The notes: generated by a model from the letters alone, not told the origin. 64,000 bases of DNA from Desulfosarcina ovata subsp. ovata (GCF_009689005.1 NZ_AP021879.1:2294001-2358000); one strand, 5' to 3'. Positions 18,530 through 27,395 are shown, numbered from the stretch's first letter. Numbers and translations: made by a program.

Positions 18530-20224
18530 CTATCTGATTTTGATCTCTTCAATTTTCCCGCTGAAAATATCGACAGCATCGGCCACCAGCGGGTGATTAA
18601 GCAACTGCTGTCTGATGTCATTGTTTTTCTGTTTGGCCGCCGCTTTCTCTTTTCCGCCGGCCGAATCCCCGGCAGCCTCGATTTTGATCTCCCGTCCGGC
18701 GGCCTGTTCCCGGCAGACGGCGTTGATCATCTCCAGATTCTTGTTGATCAGGTTCAGGGTAAAACCGTTATCCGGCAAAACGACCGTGAACGCTTTGTCG
18801 GAAACATCAACCCGCGTCGCACGGGAAAGCGCGCCGGCGATGGACGGTTTGGCGTCTCGAATGGCCGCCATGACCTGCGCCCACGGATCATCACCGCCAT
18901 CCGTTGCAACTGGACGCGATTCATCGGCTGCCGCCTCCTGACCGACAGGGGTTGCCGGCAGCACCGACCCGGGATTTTCCACCGCCGGGGCCGGGGAAGC
19001 GGATGACGGTGGCGCCACGGCCGCACTCCCATAAGCGGATTGGGCTTCAACGATACCGGCCTCGGGCACCGCCTGAAGCTGCGGATCACTCAGAAGGCTG
19101 TCCATGCGCTGAATCAGCTGATCGATGGGCAGTGCCGGAACGATCTGGTGGATCTTGAAAAAGACCATCTCCATGGCCAGTCGGGGCTGAAACGCATGCC
19201 GCATGCTGGCCTCGGCGTTGAACAACAAAGTAAATACCTGATCGATCAGCGCGGCGGAAACATCTTTGACCTGAGCGGCCATGGATTCGATCTCTCCAGG
19301 TGACAAATCAACCAGGATTTCCGATCGAACCTTCATTTTCACCAGCATCAGGTGGCGGAAATGCATCAGCAGGTCGGCATAAAACCGCTTCAGATCCTGA
19401 CCATTTTTGTAAACCGTGTCGATGACGGCCAATATGCGAGAAAGATCACCGGCGAAGACGGCCGCGGAAAAATCGAAAAACACGCTGCGGTCCATGCCCC
19501 CCAGAAGGTTCGTCACGTAGGCATCGTCCAATTCGCCGTCGCTGCAGGCCAGGATCTGGTCCAGAAGGCTGAGTGCGTCGCGCATACTGCCGCCGGATTC
19601 GCGGGCAATACTCCACAGGTTGCCGGAAGAGATAACGACCTCTTCCTGCTGGCAAAGCGCTTCCATGTGGGCCACCACGGCATTCAATTCAATCCGTTTG
19701 AGATCGTGGCGCTGGCAGCGCGAAAGAATCGTGATGGGGATTTTGTGCGCTTCGGTGGTGGCAAAGAAGAACATCACATGCGCCGGCGGCTCCTCCAGTG
19801 TTTTAAGCAGCGCATTGAAGGCGGCAATGCTGAGCATGTGAACTTCATCGATGATATAGATTTTGAAACGGCTGTGGGCCGGCATGTACCGGCTGTTGTC
19901 GCGAAGCTCACGGACCTGTTCGACACTGTTGTTGGAAGCACCGTCGATTTCGAACACGTCCACACCGCGCCCGGCGGTAATGTCCGTACAGGAGCGGCAC
20001 TGGTTGCACGGTGTATCGGTGGGACCCGAAGCGCAATTCATGGCCTTGGCCAGAATCCGTGCGATGGTGGTCTTTCCGGTTCCCCGGGGACCGGAAAACA
20101 GGATCGCATGGGCCACCCGACCGGCCTTGATGGCGTTCTTCAGGGTCTGGGTGACATGCTGCTGGCCGACCACCGCATCGAAGGTCTGGGGTCTGTATTT
20201 TCGCGCTAAAACAAGATAGCCCAT
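18530..20224 (-). CDS. dnaX: DNA polymerase III subunit gamma/tau
   Basis: Clamp-loader ATPase of the replicative polymerase, 564 residues from the ATG at 20224 where the family N-terminus MGYLVLARKYRPQTFDAVVGQ begins. Walker A is FSGPRGTGKTTIARI, followed by the C4 zinc module (CASG...CNQCRSC), Walker B IYIIDEVHMLS and the SRC sensor motif (ILSRCQRHDL). Residues from about 370 are a Pro/Ala-rich tau-type linker and a C-terminal domain. No obvious slippery A-run for programmed frameshifting to gamma was noticed. It leads the dnaX-ybaB-recR-ykgJ unit. Confidence 0.94.
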   Translation of the reverse strand: MGYLVLARKYRPQTFDAVVGQQHVTQTLKNAIKAGRVAHAILFSGPRGTGKTTIARILAKAMNCASGPTDTPCNQCRSCTDITAGRGVDVFEIDGASNNSVEQVRELRDNSRYMPAHSRFKIYIIDEVHMLSIAAFNALLKTLEEPPAHVMFFFATTEAHKIPITILSRCQRHDLKRIELNAVVAHMEALCQQEEVVISSGNLWSIARESGGSMRDALSLLDQILACSDGELDDAYVTNLLGGMDRSVFFDFSAAVFAGDLSRILAVIDTVYKNGQDLKRFYADLLMHFRHLMLVKMKVRSEILVDLSPGEIESMAAQVKDVSAALIDQVFTLLFNAEASMRHAFQPRLAMEMVFFKIHQIVPALPIDQLIQRMDSLLSDPQLQAVPEAGIVEAQSAYGSAAVAPPSSASPAPAVENPGSVLPATPVGQEAAADESRPVATDGGDDPWAQVMAAIRDAKPSIAGALSRATRVDVSDKAFTVVLPDNGFTLNLINKNLEMINAVCREQAAGREIKIEAAGDSAGGKEKAAAKQKNNDIRQQLLNHPLVADAVDIFSGKIEEIKIR

Positions 20225-20380
20225 CTGGCAAAATCCTTGAACACCGGTTTGTTGCCCTAATGTATCCCAACCGCCACGGGCGGGCAAGCCGCAATTTCCC
20301 GGGTCCGTCCGTCAGGCGTCATGGGAGTGCAAACTGAAAAAACGGATGTTGGGGAAAAAGGGGGCGGGGGAACAAGATGG

Positions 20381-20474
20381 TGGCGGAGAGAGAGGGATTC
20401 GAACCCTCGGTGCCGCTATAAACGACACACACGATTTCCAGTCGTGCTCCTTCAGCCAACTCGGACATCTCTCC
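20381..20474 (-). tRNA. tRNA-Ser(GGA)
   Basis: Read on the minus strand, the gene begins GGAGAGATGTCCGAG and ends with TCTCTCC, G and an encoded CCA. The acceptor stem (GGAGAGA/TCTCTCC) is perfect. The anticodon loop CTGGAAA gives anticodon GGA, which reads UCC/UCU. The T arm contains GGTTCGAATCC, and a long variable arm is present, as expected for serine. Length is 94 nt including CCA. It lies about 156 bp upstream of dnaX. Confidence 0.95.
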
Positions 20475-20552
20475 GCATAAGGCAGACCAAACTGAATTGC
20501 CGCTGGTATTTCCTAACAGTGACGTCGCCATCTGACAAACACGTGCTGCAGC

Positions 20553-20600
20553 AGGAAAAGGGTGACCGGCAACATCGCTATTTTCTGGTTGCCCGTCACC
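20553..20600 (-). terminator. Hairpin between the two serine tRNA genes
   Basis: A 13-bp inverted repeat with one mismatch (GGTGACCGGCAAC at 20561-20573 and GTTGCCCGTCACC at 20588-20600). In the minus direction the hairpin is followed by CTTTTCC, so it may terminate the tRNA-Ser(CGA) transcript. The T-run is short, so the call is tentative. Confidence 0.45.
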
Positions 20601-20768
20601 AACGGACGGAGGTTTGTATCTCATTCCCACCGACAAAAATCAAGGTGTTTTTTCATGATCCGAATGACCGAAAAAACCGAAAAAGCGGGTTTGGTTTCTA
20701 TCAGGGAAGTGGTGTTTCAGCGGGATTCAACGGGAATTGCGGCGGACCAGCGGAACTTACAGGGGTAA

Positions 20769-20858
20769 TGGCGGAAGGAGAGAGATTCGAACTCTCGGAA
20801 GCGTTGCCACTTCACTGGTTTTCGAGACCAGCGCCTTCAACCACTCGGCCATCCTTCC
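20769..20858 (-). tRNA. tRNA-Ser(CGA)
   Basis: Read on the minus strand it starts GGAAGGATGGCCGAG and ends TCCTTCC, G and an encoded CCA, with a perfect 7-bp acceptor stem. The anticodon loop CTCGAAA gives anticodon CGA, reading UCG. A long variable arm and a T loop with GTTCGAATC are present. Length is 90 nt. The discriminator G and arm sizes match the neighbouring tRNA-Ser(GGA). Confidence 0.95.
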
Positions 20859-21084
20859 GTTTTACAAAGTGGACTTTGGTACGCCCACCCACCGCTGCTT
20901 GGGGCTCACAGGCACCCGTGTGGAAGCAAATTCGATATCCTTTTTGAACGCAATTTGTCAAGCCTCAAATTCATATCGGATGCCGCCCCCCCAACGCCGG
21001 CCACTGATTTATTCTTGAACTGACCGGTCCGTTTATAGTATCAAGCCCAATTCGGCGCCGACCCAACAAAGGAAAGGACAATTC

Positions 21085-22413
21085 ATGGCTACCGTATTGC
21101 CGTTTAAAGGAATATTGTATAACCCGGAAATCATTACCGACAGCGCAGATGTCACCACCCCGCCCTATGACGTGATTCCCCCCGGGGAACAACAGGCCTT
21201 TCATGAGCGTCATCCCAACAATGTTATCCGCCTGATCCTGGGCCAAAGTACGCCGGCCGATACTCCCCGGGACAATCCCCATACCCGGTCGGCCGCCTAC
21301 TTCCGGGAATGGATGACCCAGGGGGTTCTCAAACAGGATGACCAGCCGGCGCTGTACCTCAAGGCAATTACCTACGCCCATGGCGAATCGTCCGTTACGC
21401 GCTATGGCCTGATCGCCCGGGTCGGTATCGAAGCGTTTGAAAAAAGAATCATCCTGCCCCATGAAAAGACCTTCTCCAAAGTAAAATCCGAAAGACTCGA
21501 ATTGCTCAAGGCCACGCATTGTAACTACTGCCCCATCTTCTCACTTTATCCGGATGAAGGATTTATTCTGGGCACTCTGGAAGCGGCGGTCGACAAATCC
21601 CAGCCGGCAGTCGACTTTACCGACGAGCAAGGCCACCGGCACCGGCTGTGGCGAATTATAGATCCGGCGGTTCACGCCCGGGTCACGGCGGCCATGCAGG
21701 ACAAGCGCCTCTTCATCGCCGACGGGCACCATCGTTATGAAACGTCCCTGAATTTCAAGAAACACCTGCAGGCGACCGATCCCACCTTCAACGACCAGCA
21801 TCCGGCCAATTATGTGCTGATGTACCTGTGCAGCATGAGCGATCCGGGGCTGATAATCCTGCCCGCCCATCGTCTGGTCAAGGGGCTTGGCGCAGAGGAG
21901 ATGCAAAAGGCCCTGAACCGCTCACGGGCCTGGTTCAACATCGCCGACTATCCGTTTGCGGCGGACAATCGCAAAACGGTCGAGAAACAGTTTCTGGCCG
22001 ATCTGGAACAAGGGGTCGCCAGCCAGCCGATCGGTATCTACACCCGGCACGCTTCCGTGTTCCACCTCCTGACCCTTCGATCCGGAGTCATGGAAGAGCT
22101 GTTCGGCGGCGAACTCGATCCGGCATTGCAACAGCTGGACGTCACCGTACTGACCCGTCTGCTGTTTATGACCATCCTCGAATTCGACCAGCAGCGGTTA
22201 GACGACGCAACGCGCTTCGGCTATGCCAGCACGGCGGACAAAGCCCTTGCGGCCATCGACAGCGGCGACTTTGATGCGGCCTTCATCCTCAATCCCACCC
22301 GCATCGAGCAGGTTCAGGAAGTCGCTCAAAAAGGGCTGATCATGCCTCGAAAGTCGACCTATTTCTATCCGAAAGTGAGATCCGGCCTGGTGATGAACAC
22401 GCTGGCCGAGTAG
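21085..22413 (+). CDS. DUF1015 family protein
   Basis: A 442-residue protein of the DUF1015 family (sometimes called a SerC-associated protein); its function is not established. Typical motifs are seen: TPPYDVIPPGE near the N-terminus, LPHEKTFSKVKSERLELLKAT, FIADGHHRYETSLNFK, ILPAHRLVKGL and the C-terminal end MPRKSTYFYPKVRSGLVM. The HHRYET segment looks like a catalytic or ligand site. AAAGGAAAGGA precedes the ATG. No serine-biosynthesis gene is next to it here. It is convergent with the trmN6-like gene, 17 bp apart. Confidence 0.82.
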   Translation: MATVLPFKGILYNPEIITDSADVTTPPYDVIPPGEQQAFHERHPNNVIRLILGQSTPADTPRDNPHTRSAAYFREWMTQGVLKQDDQPALYLKAITYAHGESSVTRYGLIARVGIEAFEKRIILPHEKTFSKVKSERLELLKATHCNYCPIFSLYPDEGFILGTLEAAVDKSQPAVDFTDEQGHRHRLWRIIDPAVHARVTAAMQDKRLFIADGHHRYETSLNFKKHLQATDPTFNDQHPANYVLMYLCSMSDPGLIILPAHRLVKGLGAEEMQKALNRSRAWFNIADYPFAADNRKTVEKQFLADLEQGVASQPIGIYTRHASVFHLLTLRSGVMEELFGGELDPALQQLDVTVLTRLLFMTILEFDQQRLDDATRFGYASTADKALAAIDSGDFDAAFILNPTRIEQVQEVAQKGLIMPRKSTYFYPKVRSGLVMNTLAE

Positions 22414-22430
22414 GCGAGTCCACCATGCGA

Positions 22431-23153
22431 TCAGCACTTGAACATGGCGTCGACAACAGGGGTATAGGTGCCATTGTCATTGTAAACCTGAAGCGGCCGG
22501 GTCACTTCTAGTCCCGGCCGGCCGCCGTTAACGCCCGCCACCACAACCAGCTGGGCCGCTGATGCGGCGCGCGCATGAACCATGGTCAGCCGCTTGGGTT
22601 CGATCCCTTCGGTGCGCATGGCCGACAACAGATCGACCGACCGCACCGCCGGATAGATGACCGCCAGACGGCCCATTTTGCGCAGCAGGCGCCGTGCGGT
22701 ATGCAGCAGCGTCGGCAGATCGATCGTCAGCTCATGGCGCGCCATGGCCCGTTGGCCGTTGCTGTTGATCCTGCCGCTGTCCCGTTTGCGATACGGTGGG
22801 TTGCTCACCACCAGATCGACCGGTCCGTCAACGTCCCCCTGTGAGAGCTTGGCCATATCCTTTTCCACGATGCGGATCCGGTCCGCCATTTGGTTAAGGG
22901 TCACGTTCTGGCGGGCAAAGCCGGCCAGCGCAGACTGGATTTCAACGGCGGTAAGATGAATCGCCGCATGCCGATGGGCCAGCATAATGGGAATGACGCC
23001 ACAACCGGCCCCCAGGTCAAGTACCTTTTCTCCGGCCTTGGGGAGCGACAAATGCGCAAGGATCACCGCATCAATGGAAAATCGGTATCCGTGTTTGGGT
23101 TGATGGAGAACGATTCTGCCATCAAAAAAAGAGTCGCGCGTAACGGGTTCCAT
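22431..23153 (-). CDS. tRNA1(Val) (adenine-N6)-methyltransferase-like protein
   Basis: SAM-dependent N6-adenine methyltransferase of the TrmN6 (YfiC) group, 240 residues from ATG 23153. SAM motif I is VLDLGAGCGVIPIMLA, an acidic residue follows in LTAVEIQ, and the catalytic N6-adenine motif is NPPYRKRDSGR. The N-terminal FFDGRIVLHQPKHGYRFSIDAVILAHL is diagnostic of the TrmN6/YfiC family. Upstream in-frame codons overlap the dciA-like gene and look non-coding. It follows that gene by 13 bp, so they are likely co-transcribed. The target tRNA is inferred from the family. Confidence 0.85.
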   Translation of the reverse strand: MEPVTRDSFFDGRIVLHQPKHGYRFSIDAVILAHLSLPKAGEKVLDLGAGCGVIPIMLAHRHAAIHLTAVEIQSALAGFARQNVTLNQMADRIRIVEKDMAKLSQGDVDGPVDLVVSNPPYRKRDSGRINSNGQRAMARHELTIDLPTLLHTARRLLRKMGRLAVIYPAVRSVDLLSAMRTEGIEPKRLTMVHARAASAAQLVVVAGVNGGRPGLEVTRPLQVYNDNGTYTPVVDAMFKC

Positions 23154-23166
23154 AGAATAACCGGGC

Positions 23167-23484
23167 TTAGAGTCGTCCGACTTTAAATTTGATATCCGTG
23201 ATCGCGCCTCCGGGAAGTGCGCTGTTGAGCTTTTCAATCAGCTCGGTTTTAAGAAACCGGAGCTGGTGCAGCCACACAGAGCTGGAGACATGCACCAACA
23301 GCAGCGAGCCATTGACGGCAAACGGCCGCGCATTGTCTGAAATCGGCGGGCCCACGGTTTTATCCCACACCTGGACCAGATGCAAAATCCCACCGCTGCT
23401 GTCGGACCGGCACCTTTCAATAATGGTCTCCAGCACCCGTCCGATAGGTGTCAACGCATTGGCCGACGAGCGTTTTTTCTCCAT
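23167..23484 (-). CDS. DciA/DUF721-family protein
   Basis: A 105-residue protein of the DUF721 family, to which the replicative helicase loader DciA belongs. The conserved part is VWDKTVGPPISDNARPFAVNGSLLLVHVSSSVWLHQLRFLKTELIEKLN, a KH-like fold. The C-terminus (ITDIKFKVGRL) closes the last strand. AAGGAG lies about 10 bases before the ATG at 23484; a TTG two codons upstream is less likely. DciA function in helicase loading is known for some members; it is inferred here. Confidence 0.75.
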   Translation of the reverse strand: MEKKRSSANALTPIGRVLETIIERCRSDSSGGILHLVQVWDKTVGPPISDNARPFAVNGSLLLVHVSSSVWLHQLRFLKTELIEKLNSALPGGAITDIKFKVGRL

Positions 23485-23908
23485 GATCAAACTGGCTCCT
23501 TGATTGGCAACAGACGCACCGCCCGCTGTGGTGATGGCCCTGAACGGGGCGAGGTTCCAAGATTCCGCCTGTCAATGGCCTATAGGGATAGTCATGTGCG
23601 AAGTCAACACCAAGCTTTCATCGGCGGCTCACACGGGCAGGCGATTCAGGATCGTCGATACTCATTAACAAGGCCTTGTCCATTGATTTTCCTTGACTTA
23701 GGCAGGGGCCAACCTTAGATTATCATACATTTGCCCATCATCCGGTGCAGATATGATCCAGCCATCCGGCGTCATAGGAGCTACCCACAGCCAGCGGCGG
23801 AGTAACCGCAGCAGGCAGATGATCGAACCGGCAAGCGACAGGGTGGGCCTTAATCACACTCGCGTCAATCACAACGCGCTTCAGATCACTTCTAAACAAG
23901 GAAAAAAA
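23485..23908. other. Intergenic region between the divergent dciA-like and hflK genes
   Basis: This 424-base stretch separates two diverging transcripts, so promoters for both are expected. I see no convincing gene, RNA or long repeat. In-frame codons upstream of hflK from 23753 have no family similarity and are not counted as coding. Confidence 0.6.
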
Positions 23909-24940
23909 ATGGCCTGGGATTGGGAAAAATTGAACCGTCAGCATCAGCAACATGGCGGTCCGCCGCCGCAGATGGACGATGTGATCAACCAGTTGAAAAA
24001 ATTCAAACCACCCGGCGGTTCGGTGCTGATTGTCATCGTCGTCCTGGTCTTGTTGATCGGATACTCGATCTTTTTTACCATCGAATCCGGTTCGGTCGGC
24101 GTGGTTCAACGTTTCGGCAAGTTTGTCCGCATCGCCGAACCGGGGCCCAACTTCAAAATGCCCTTCGGTATCGAAAAAGTGACCAAGGTTCGCCAGGATC
24201 GGGTCTACAAAGAAGAGTTCGGATTCCAGTCGGATCGTAACGACTACGGCGGCTATACTTCGGCATCGGATACGGCCAGCATCTCCCTGATGCTCACCGG
24301 CGACCTGAACGTGGCGGTCGTGCCATGGATCGTTCAGTACCGGATCAAGGATCCTTACAATTACCTGTTCAAAGTCAAGGACCCCAATGGGCTGCTGCGG
24401 GACCTGTCGGAATCGAGCATGCGTCTGGTGGTTGGCGATCGAAGCATTAACGAAGTGATCTCCAAGCGGGATGAAATCGCCGTGGAGGCGTTGCAGGTAC
24501 TGCAGAAGGAATTGGACAAGGCGGAAACCGGTATCAACGTCGTCACGGTAGAAATGAAAAAAACCAATGTCCCCGAGCCGGTCCAGCCCTCCTTCAACGA
24601 AGTCAACCAGGCCACCCAGGAAAAGGAGAAAATGATCTACCAGGCCCGGGAGGACTACAACAAAGCCATCCCGGCCGCCAAGGGGGAGGCGGAAAGAACC
24701 ATCAAGGCCGCCGAGGGCTATTCGCTGGATCGCATCAACCGCGCCAAAGGTGATGCGGCCCGGTTCAAAGACCTTTATACTGAATATGCCAAGGCCCAAA
24801 ATGTGACCAAACGGCGGCTTTATCTGGAATCCCTCCAAGAACTGCTCCCCAAAATCAGCCGCAAATTTATCGTTGATGCGGATCAGAAAAATCTTCTCCC
24901 CCTTTTGAACCTTGGAAACAATGGTGGTGAATCAAAATGA
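23909..24940 (+). CDS. hflK: SPFH-family membrane protease modulator HflK
   Basis: Inner-membrane SPFH/prohibitin protein that with HflC surrounds and restrains FtsH protease. It has 343 residues: a Gln/His/Pro-rich N-terminus with MAWDWEKLNRQHQQHGG, one membrane segment (SVLIVIVVLVLLIGYSIFF), the SPFH domain starting GSVGVVQRFGKFVRIAEPGPNFKMPFG, and an Ala/Glu-rich coiled coil (AIPAAKGEAERTIKAAEGYSLDRINRAKGDAARF). The ATG at 23909 follows AAGGAAAA and matches the family N-terminus. Its stop overlaps the hflC start (ATGA). Confidence 0.92.
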   Translation: MAWDWEKLNRQHQQHGGPPPQMDDVINQLKKFKPPGGSVLIVIVVLVLLIGYSIFFTIESGSVGVVQRFGKFVRIAEPGPNFKMPFGIEKVTKVRQDRVYKEEFGFQSDRNDYGGYTSASDTASISLMLTGDLNVAVVPWIVQYRIKDPYNYLFKVKDPNGLLRDLSESSMRLVVGDRSINEVISKRDEIAVEALQVLQKELDKAETGINVVTVEMKKTNVPEPVQPSFNEVNQATQEKEKMIYQAREDYNKAIPAAKGEAERTIKAAEGYSLDRINRAKGDAARFKDLYTEYAKAQNVTKRRLYLESLQELLPKISRKFIVDADQKNLLPLLNLGNNGGESK

Positions 24941-25905
24941 AATTAAAAGCGATACTGGCCATTGCCGGTGCATTGGTGCTGCTCCTCTTCGTGTGTGCCT
25001 ATACGGTGGACGAAACCGAACAGGTCGTGGTCACCCGTTTCGATAAAGTTCAACGGACCGAAACCACGCCCGGGCTCAAGTTCAAAATCCCGGTCATCGA
25101 AAAAGCCCTGGTCTTCCCTAAAAACCTGCAGGAGTGGGACGGCGATCCAGGCCAGATTCCCACCCGGGACAAGACCTATATCTGGGTCAACACCTTTGCG
25201 CGGTGGAAAATCGTCGATCCGGTCACATTTTTCAAAAGCGTCGGCTACGTCAACCGGGCGCAGCAGCGTCTCGATGAAATCATCGACCCCACGGTGCGCA
25301 ACTTCATCACTTCCAACCGTCTCATCGAAGCCGTGCGCAACAGCAATCGCGAGCTGGATACCTTCGAGGATCTCGGTGACGGCATCCAGGAAGAGCCCCA
25401 AAATGACAAACCGGCCCGTTTTTCTCAGGTTTTCATCGGTCGTGACAAAATTGACAGCGGCATTTTGAACCAGGCCAAGCCCAAACTGGCCCCATTCGGA
25501 ATTGAATTGGTGGAAGTCAAAATCAAGCGGGTCAACTATGTTGAGGAAGTCCGCAAATCGGTATACGATCGAATGATTGCCGAACGGAAGCAGATCGCAC
25601 AAAAATTCAGGTCCGAAGGAAAAGGCGAAGCCCAGAAGATCCTAGGTGAAAAAGAACGCGAATTGAAGCGCATCGAATCGGAAGCCTACCGTACCGCTCA
25701 AGAGGTCAAAGGCAAGGCCGATGCGGAGTCAACCCGGCTTTACGCCGAATCCTATGGACTCGATCCGGAGTTCTATTCATTTGTAAAAACGCTCGAAGTG
25801 TATAATGACGCGCTGTCGCGCAACAGTTCGCTCGTGCTGTCGACAGATTCCGAGATCTTCAAATACATGAAGGGCTACGAGGGAAAATCATCGGTATCGC
25901 CGTAA
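24937..25905 (+). CDS. hflC: SPFH-family membrane protease modulator HflC
   Basis: Partner of HflK, 322 residues. An N-terminal membrane anchor (AILAIAGALVLLLFVCAYTV) is followed by the SPFH domain (DETEQVVVTRFDKVQRTETTPGLKFKIP) and the RMIAERKQIAQKFRSEGKGEAQKILGEKEREL coiled-coil region typical of HflC. The C-terminus (SLVLSTDSEIFKYMKGYEG) matches the family end. It overlaps hflK by four bases, indicating coupled translation. A strong terminator follows 20 bp later. Confidence 0.92.
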   Translation: MKLKAILAIAGALVLLLFVCAYTVDETEQVVVTRFDKVQRTETTPGLKFKIPVIEKALVFPKNLQEWDGDPGQIPTRDKTYIWVNTFARWKIVDPVTFFKSVGYVNRAQQRLDEIIDPTVRNFITSNRLIEAVRNSNRELDTFEDLGDGIQEEPQNDKPARFSQVFIGRDKIDSGILNQAKPKLAPFGIELVEVKIKRVNYVEEVRKSVYDRMIAERKQIAQKFRSEGKGEAQKILGEKERELKRIESEAYRTAQEVKGKADAESTRLYAESYGLDPEFYSFVKTLEVYNDALSRNSSLVLSTDSEIFKYMKGYEGKSSVSP

Positions 25906-25924
25906 GGGCAAATATGTCGAACGA

Positions 25925-25970
25925 CCAATAAAAAGCACCGACAGACCCATGTCGGTGCTTTTTTATTGGG
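25925..25970 (+). terminator. Rho-independent terminator of hflKC
   Basis: An inverted repeat AAAAAGCACCGACA and TGTCGGTGCTTTTTT, separated by about six bases, ends in a T-run. It lies just after hflC. The A-run on the left arm makes it work in both directions, so it may also end the minus-strand mini-gene at 25995. Confidence 0.92.
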
Positions 25971-25994
25971 CTCCACAGAATGTCGAAGGTAGCA

Positions 25995-26093
25995 TTATTT
26001 GCCCTTTCTGCGCTGATGCCGCGTACGGGCCAACAGCTTTCTGTGCTTATGCTTACGCATCTTTTTTCTTCGTTTCTTGATCACGCTACCCAA
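25995..26093 (-). CDS. bS22/AURKAIP1-COX24-like mini ribosomal protein (32 aa)
   Basis: A 32-residue, extremely basic protein. From a TTG start it reads MGSVIKKRRKKMRKHKHRKL and ends LARTRHQRRKGK. This is the pattern of the COX24/AURKAIP1 domain and of the mycobacterial small-subunit protein bS22 (GSVIKKRRKRM, then KKHRKLL and R-x-TR-x-QRR), as I recall those sequences. About half the residues are Lys, Arg or His. GGGGGTGAT lies just upstream of the TTG; an internal GTG three codons later is also possible. It faces the hflKC terminator, which probably ends both transcripts. It is short enough to be missed by routine gene calling. Binding to the 30S subunit is inferred from the family. Confidence 0.82.
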   Translation of the reverse strand: MGSVIKKRRKKMRKHKHRKLLARTRHQRRKGK

Positions 26094-26315
26094 CAGATCA
26101 CCCCCATTCGTGTTAAGTTATTTGGATAAATTCGGTCTATTATACCATCGCCTGGGGCTTGTCCATCTTTTTTTGATTTCATCTTGTCCAGGAGCCCCGA
26201 CCGTGTATCGATCGGCCGTCCCGGCGGGCGAAAACCATTTTTACTTACGCGAAACGCTGCACGTGGCATCGATTATGCTGTTGATCCCTGAAAGTGGGTA
26301 TGCTACAGGAATTGC

Positions 26316-26867
26316 ATGCAAAAAAAGGTCAGCCTCCCCACATTTACTACTGACGCGTTGACCGCTGTTAACAATGCGGTCTCCATGGCCGAAGAGTTGG
26401 TCAGCAACCATTATAAGATGTCAGCCAGTCAATGGCTGCATCCCAAATACGACGTCAAAACCCTGGTCGACCTGAATGATACTGAAATCGTCGACGGACC
26501 ATTCGCCCAGATCATCCGCTATGAGGGCAAACCGGATGGTGGTGTATTAGGATCCAGCACCTATGATCTTTACAAAATCTGCGTCCAGGACCATGCCATA
26601 TTGAAGGTCCTGAACGAACACCCTGAAATCACCCTTTTCCCTTTTGCCCTTTATGTGATCACCCACGAATTGATTCATATCGTCCGCTTCAGTCGCTTCA
26701 TTCAGAATTTTAACGCCACGGACGTTGAAAAACTCACCGAAGAACACCGTGTTCACGGGATTACGCGCGATATTTTGGATGCGGTGAAGGCGCCGCCCAT
26801 GCATACCGTGCTGACATTCTACAGCACTTGGCACGCCCCCATCGACGGGTTGAAATCAATCCTTTGA
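26316..26867 (+). CDS. Conserved-looking protein with HExxH motif
   Basis: A 183-residue protein I cannot name. Its clearest feature is YVITHELIHIVRFSRFIQNF near residues 115-135, which contains HExxH, the zinc-binding motif of gluzincin and related metallopeptidases. The next residues include EEHRVHGITRDIL, which supplies further His/Glu candidates for a third ligand. No signal peptide is seen, so it is probably cytoplasmic. A LGSSTYDLYKICVQDHAILKVLNEHPEI segment precedes the motif. AGGA is six bases upstream of the ATG. Whether it is an active peptidase is unproven; similar unnamed proteins may exist in related Desulfobacterota. Confidence 0.65.
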   Translation: MQKKVSLPTFTTDALTAVNNAVSMAEELVSNHYKMSASQWLHPKYDVKTLVDLNDTEIVDGPFAQIIRYEGKPDGGVLGSSTYDLYKICVQDHAILKVLNEHPEITLFPFALYVITHELIHIVRFSRFIQNFNATDVEKLTEEHRVHGITRDILDAVKAPPMHTVLTFYSTWHAPIDGLKSIL

Positions 26868-26978
26868 TTTTCATCTGCCTTTTCTTGACAACCCTGAAAG
26901 ACGACATATATTAGTGCAGTCAATTCGACTGAACACCCTATTATAATTAATGTTTGCATCATTTGGAGGAGTTTTTCC

Positions 26979-27260
26979 ATGCCGCTCTACGAATATCAAT
27001 GCACTGCCTGCGGGAAAATTGAAGAGGCCATTCAGAAATTTTCGGATGCCCCGCTGACCACTTGCAAACATTGCTCTGGAAAACTGAACAAACTGATTTC
27101 ACAGAGCAGCTTCCATTTAAAGGGTACCGGCTGGTATGTAACGGACTATTCCAAAAAATCCTCCCCTGAAAACGGGAAAAGTGCAGCGCCATCTGAAACC
27201 AAGAATGAGAAAAGCACCTCCGGCGATACAAAAGCAACGCCAGCGCAAAGCGATAAATAG
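26979..27260 (+). CDS. FmdB-family zinc ribbon protein
   Basis: A 93-residue protein with an N-terminal FmdB/CxxC_CxxC_SSSS zinc ribbon: MPLYEYQCTACGKIEEAIQKF, then TTCKHCSG, giving two CxxC pairs at residues 9-12 and about 33-36. The SSFHLKGTGWYVTDY segment that follows is typical for the family. The C-terminal third is Ser/Lys/Glu-rich and low complexity. TTGGAGGAG precedes the ATG. The family was named from formamidase operons, but its function here is unknown. It lies just upstream of groES in the same direction. Confidence 0.88.
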   Translation: MPLYEYQCTACGKIEEAIQKFSDAPLTTCKHCSGKLNKLISQSSFHLKGTGWYVTDYSKKSSPENGKSAAPSETKNEKSTSGDTKATPAQSDK

Positions 27261-27367
27261 GAACCGATTACGGATGCCAACCATAAATCCATGACCATGC
27301 GTTTGTGGAATTGGCGTCAAAAGCGGGTGCCAGACCGCTTTTTTCAACGGGAACCCGACACCTATCC

Positions 27368-27395
27368 TTTACAATGCATGACATGTGATTAGTAT
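27368..27395 (+). promoter_or_regulatory. Possible sigma-70-type promoter upstream of groES
   Basis: TTTACA (27368-27373) and TAGTAT (27390-27395) are separated by 16 bases, about 160 bp before groES. The match is moderate. No CIRCE inverted repeat (TTAGCACTC/GAGTGCTAA) is visible in the groES upstream region, so HrcA control is not supported by sequence. Confidence 0.3.

Noticed and set aside
20225..20380. Possible 4.5S SRP RNA gene between dnaX and tRNA-Ser
   Set aside because: SRP RNA is often found near dnaX, but the core GGAAGG and GCAGCC region and the characteristic hairpin were not found on either strand.
23753..23908. N-terminal extension of HflK by 52 residues
   Set aside because: The extension has no similarity to HflK, while ATG 23909 has AAGGAAAA upstream and the family N-terminus.
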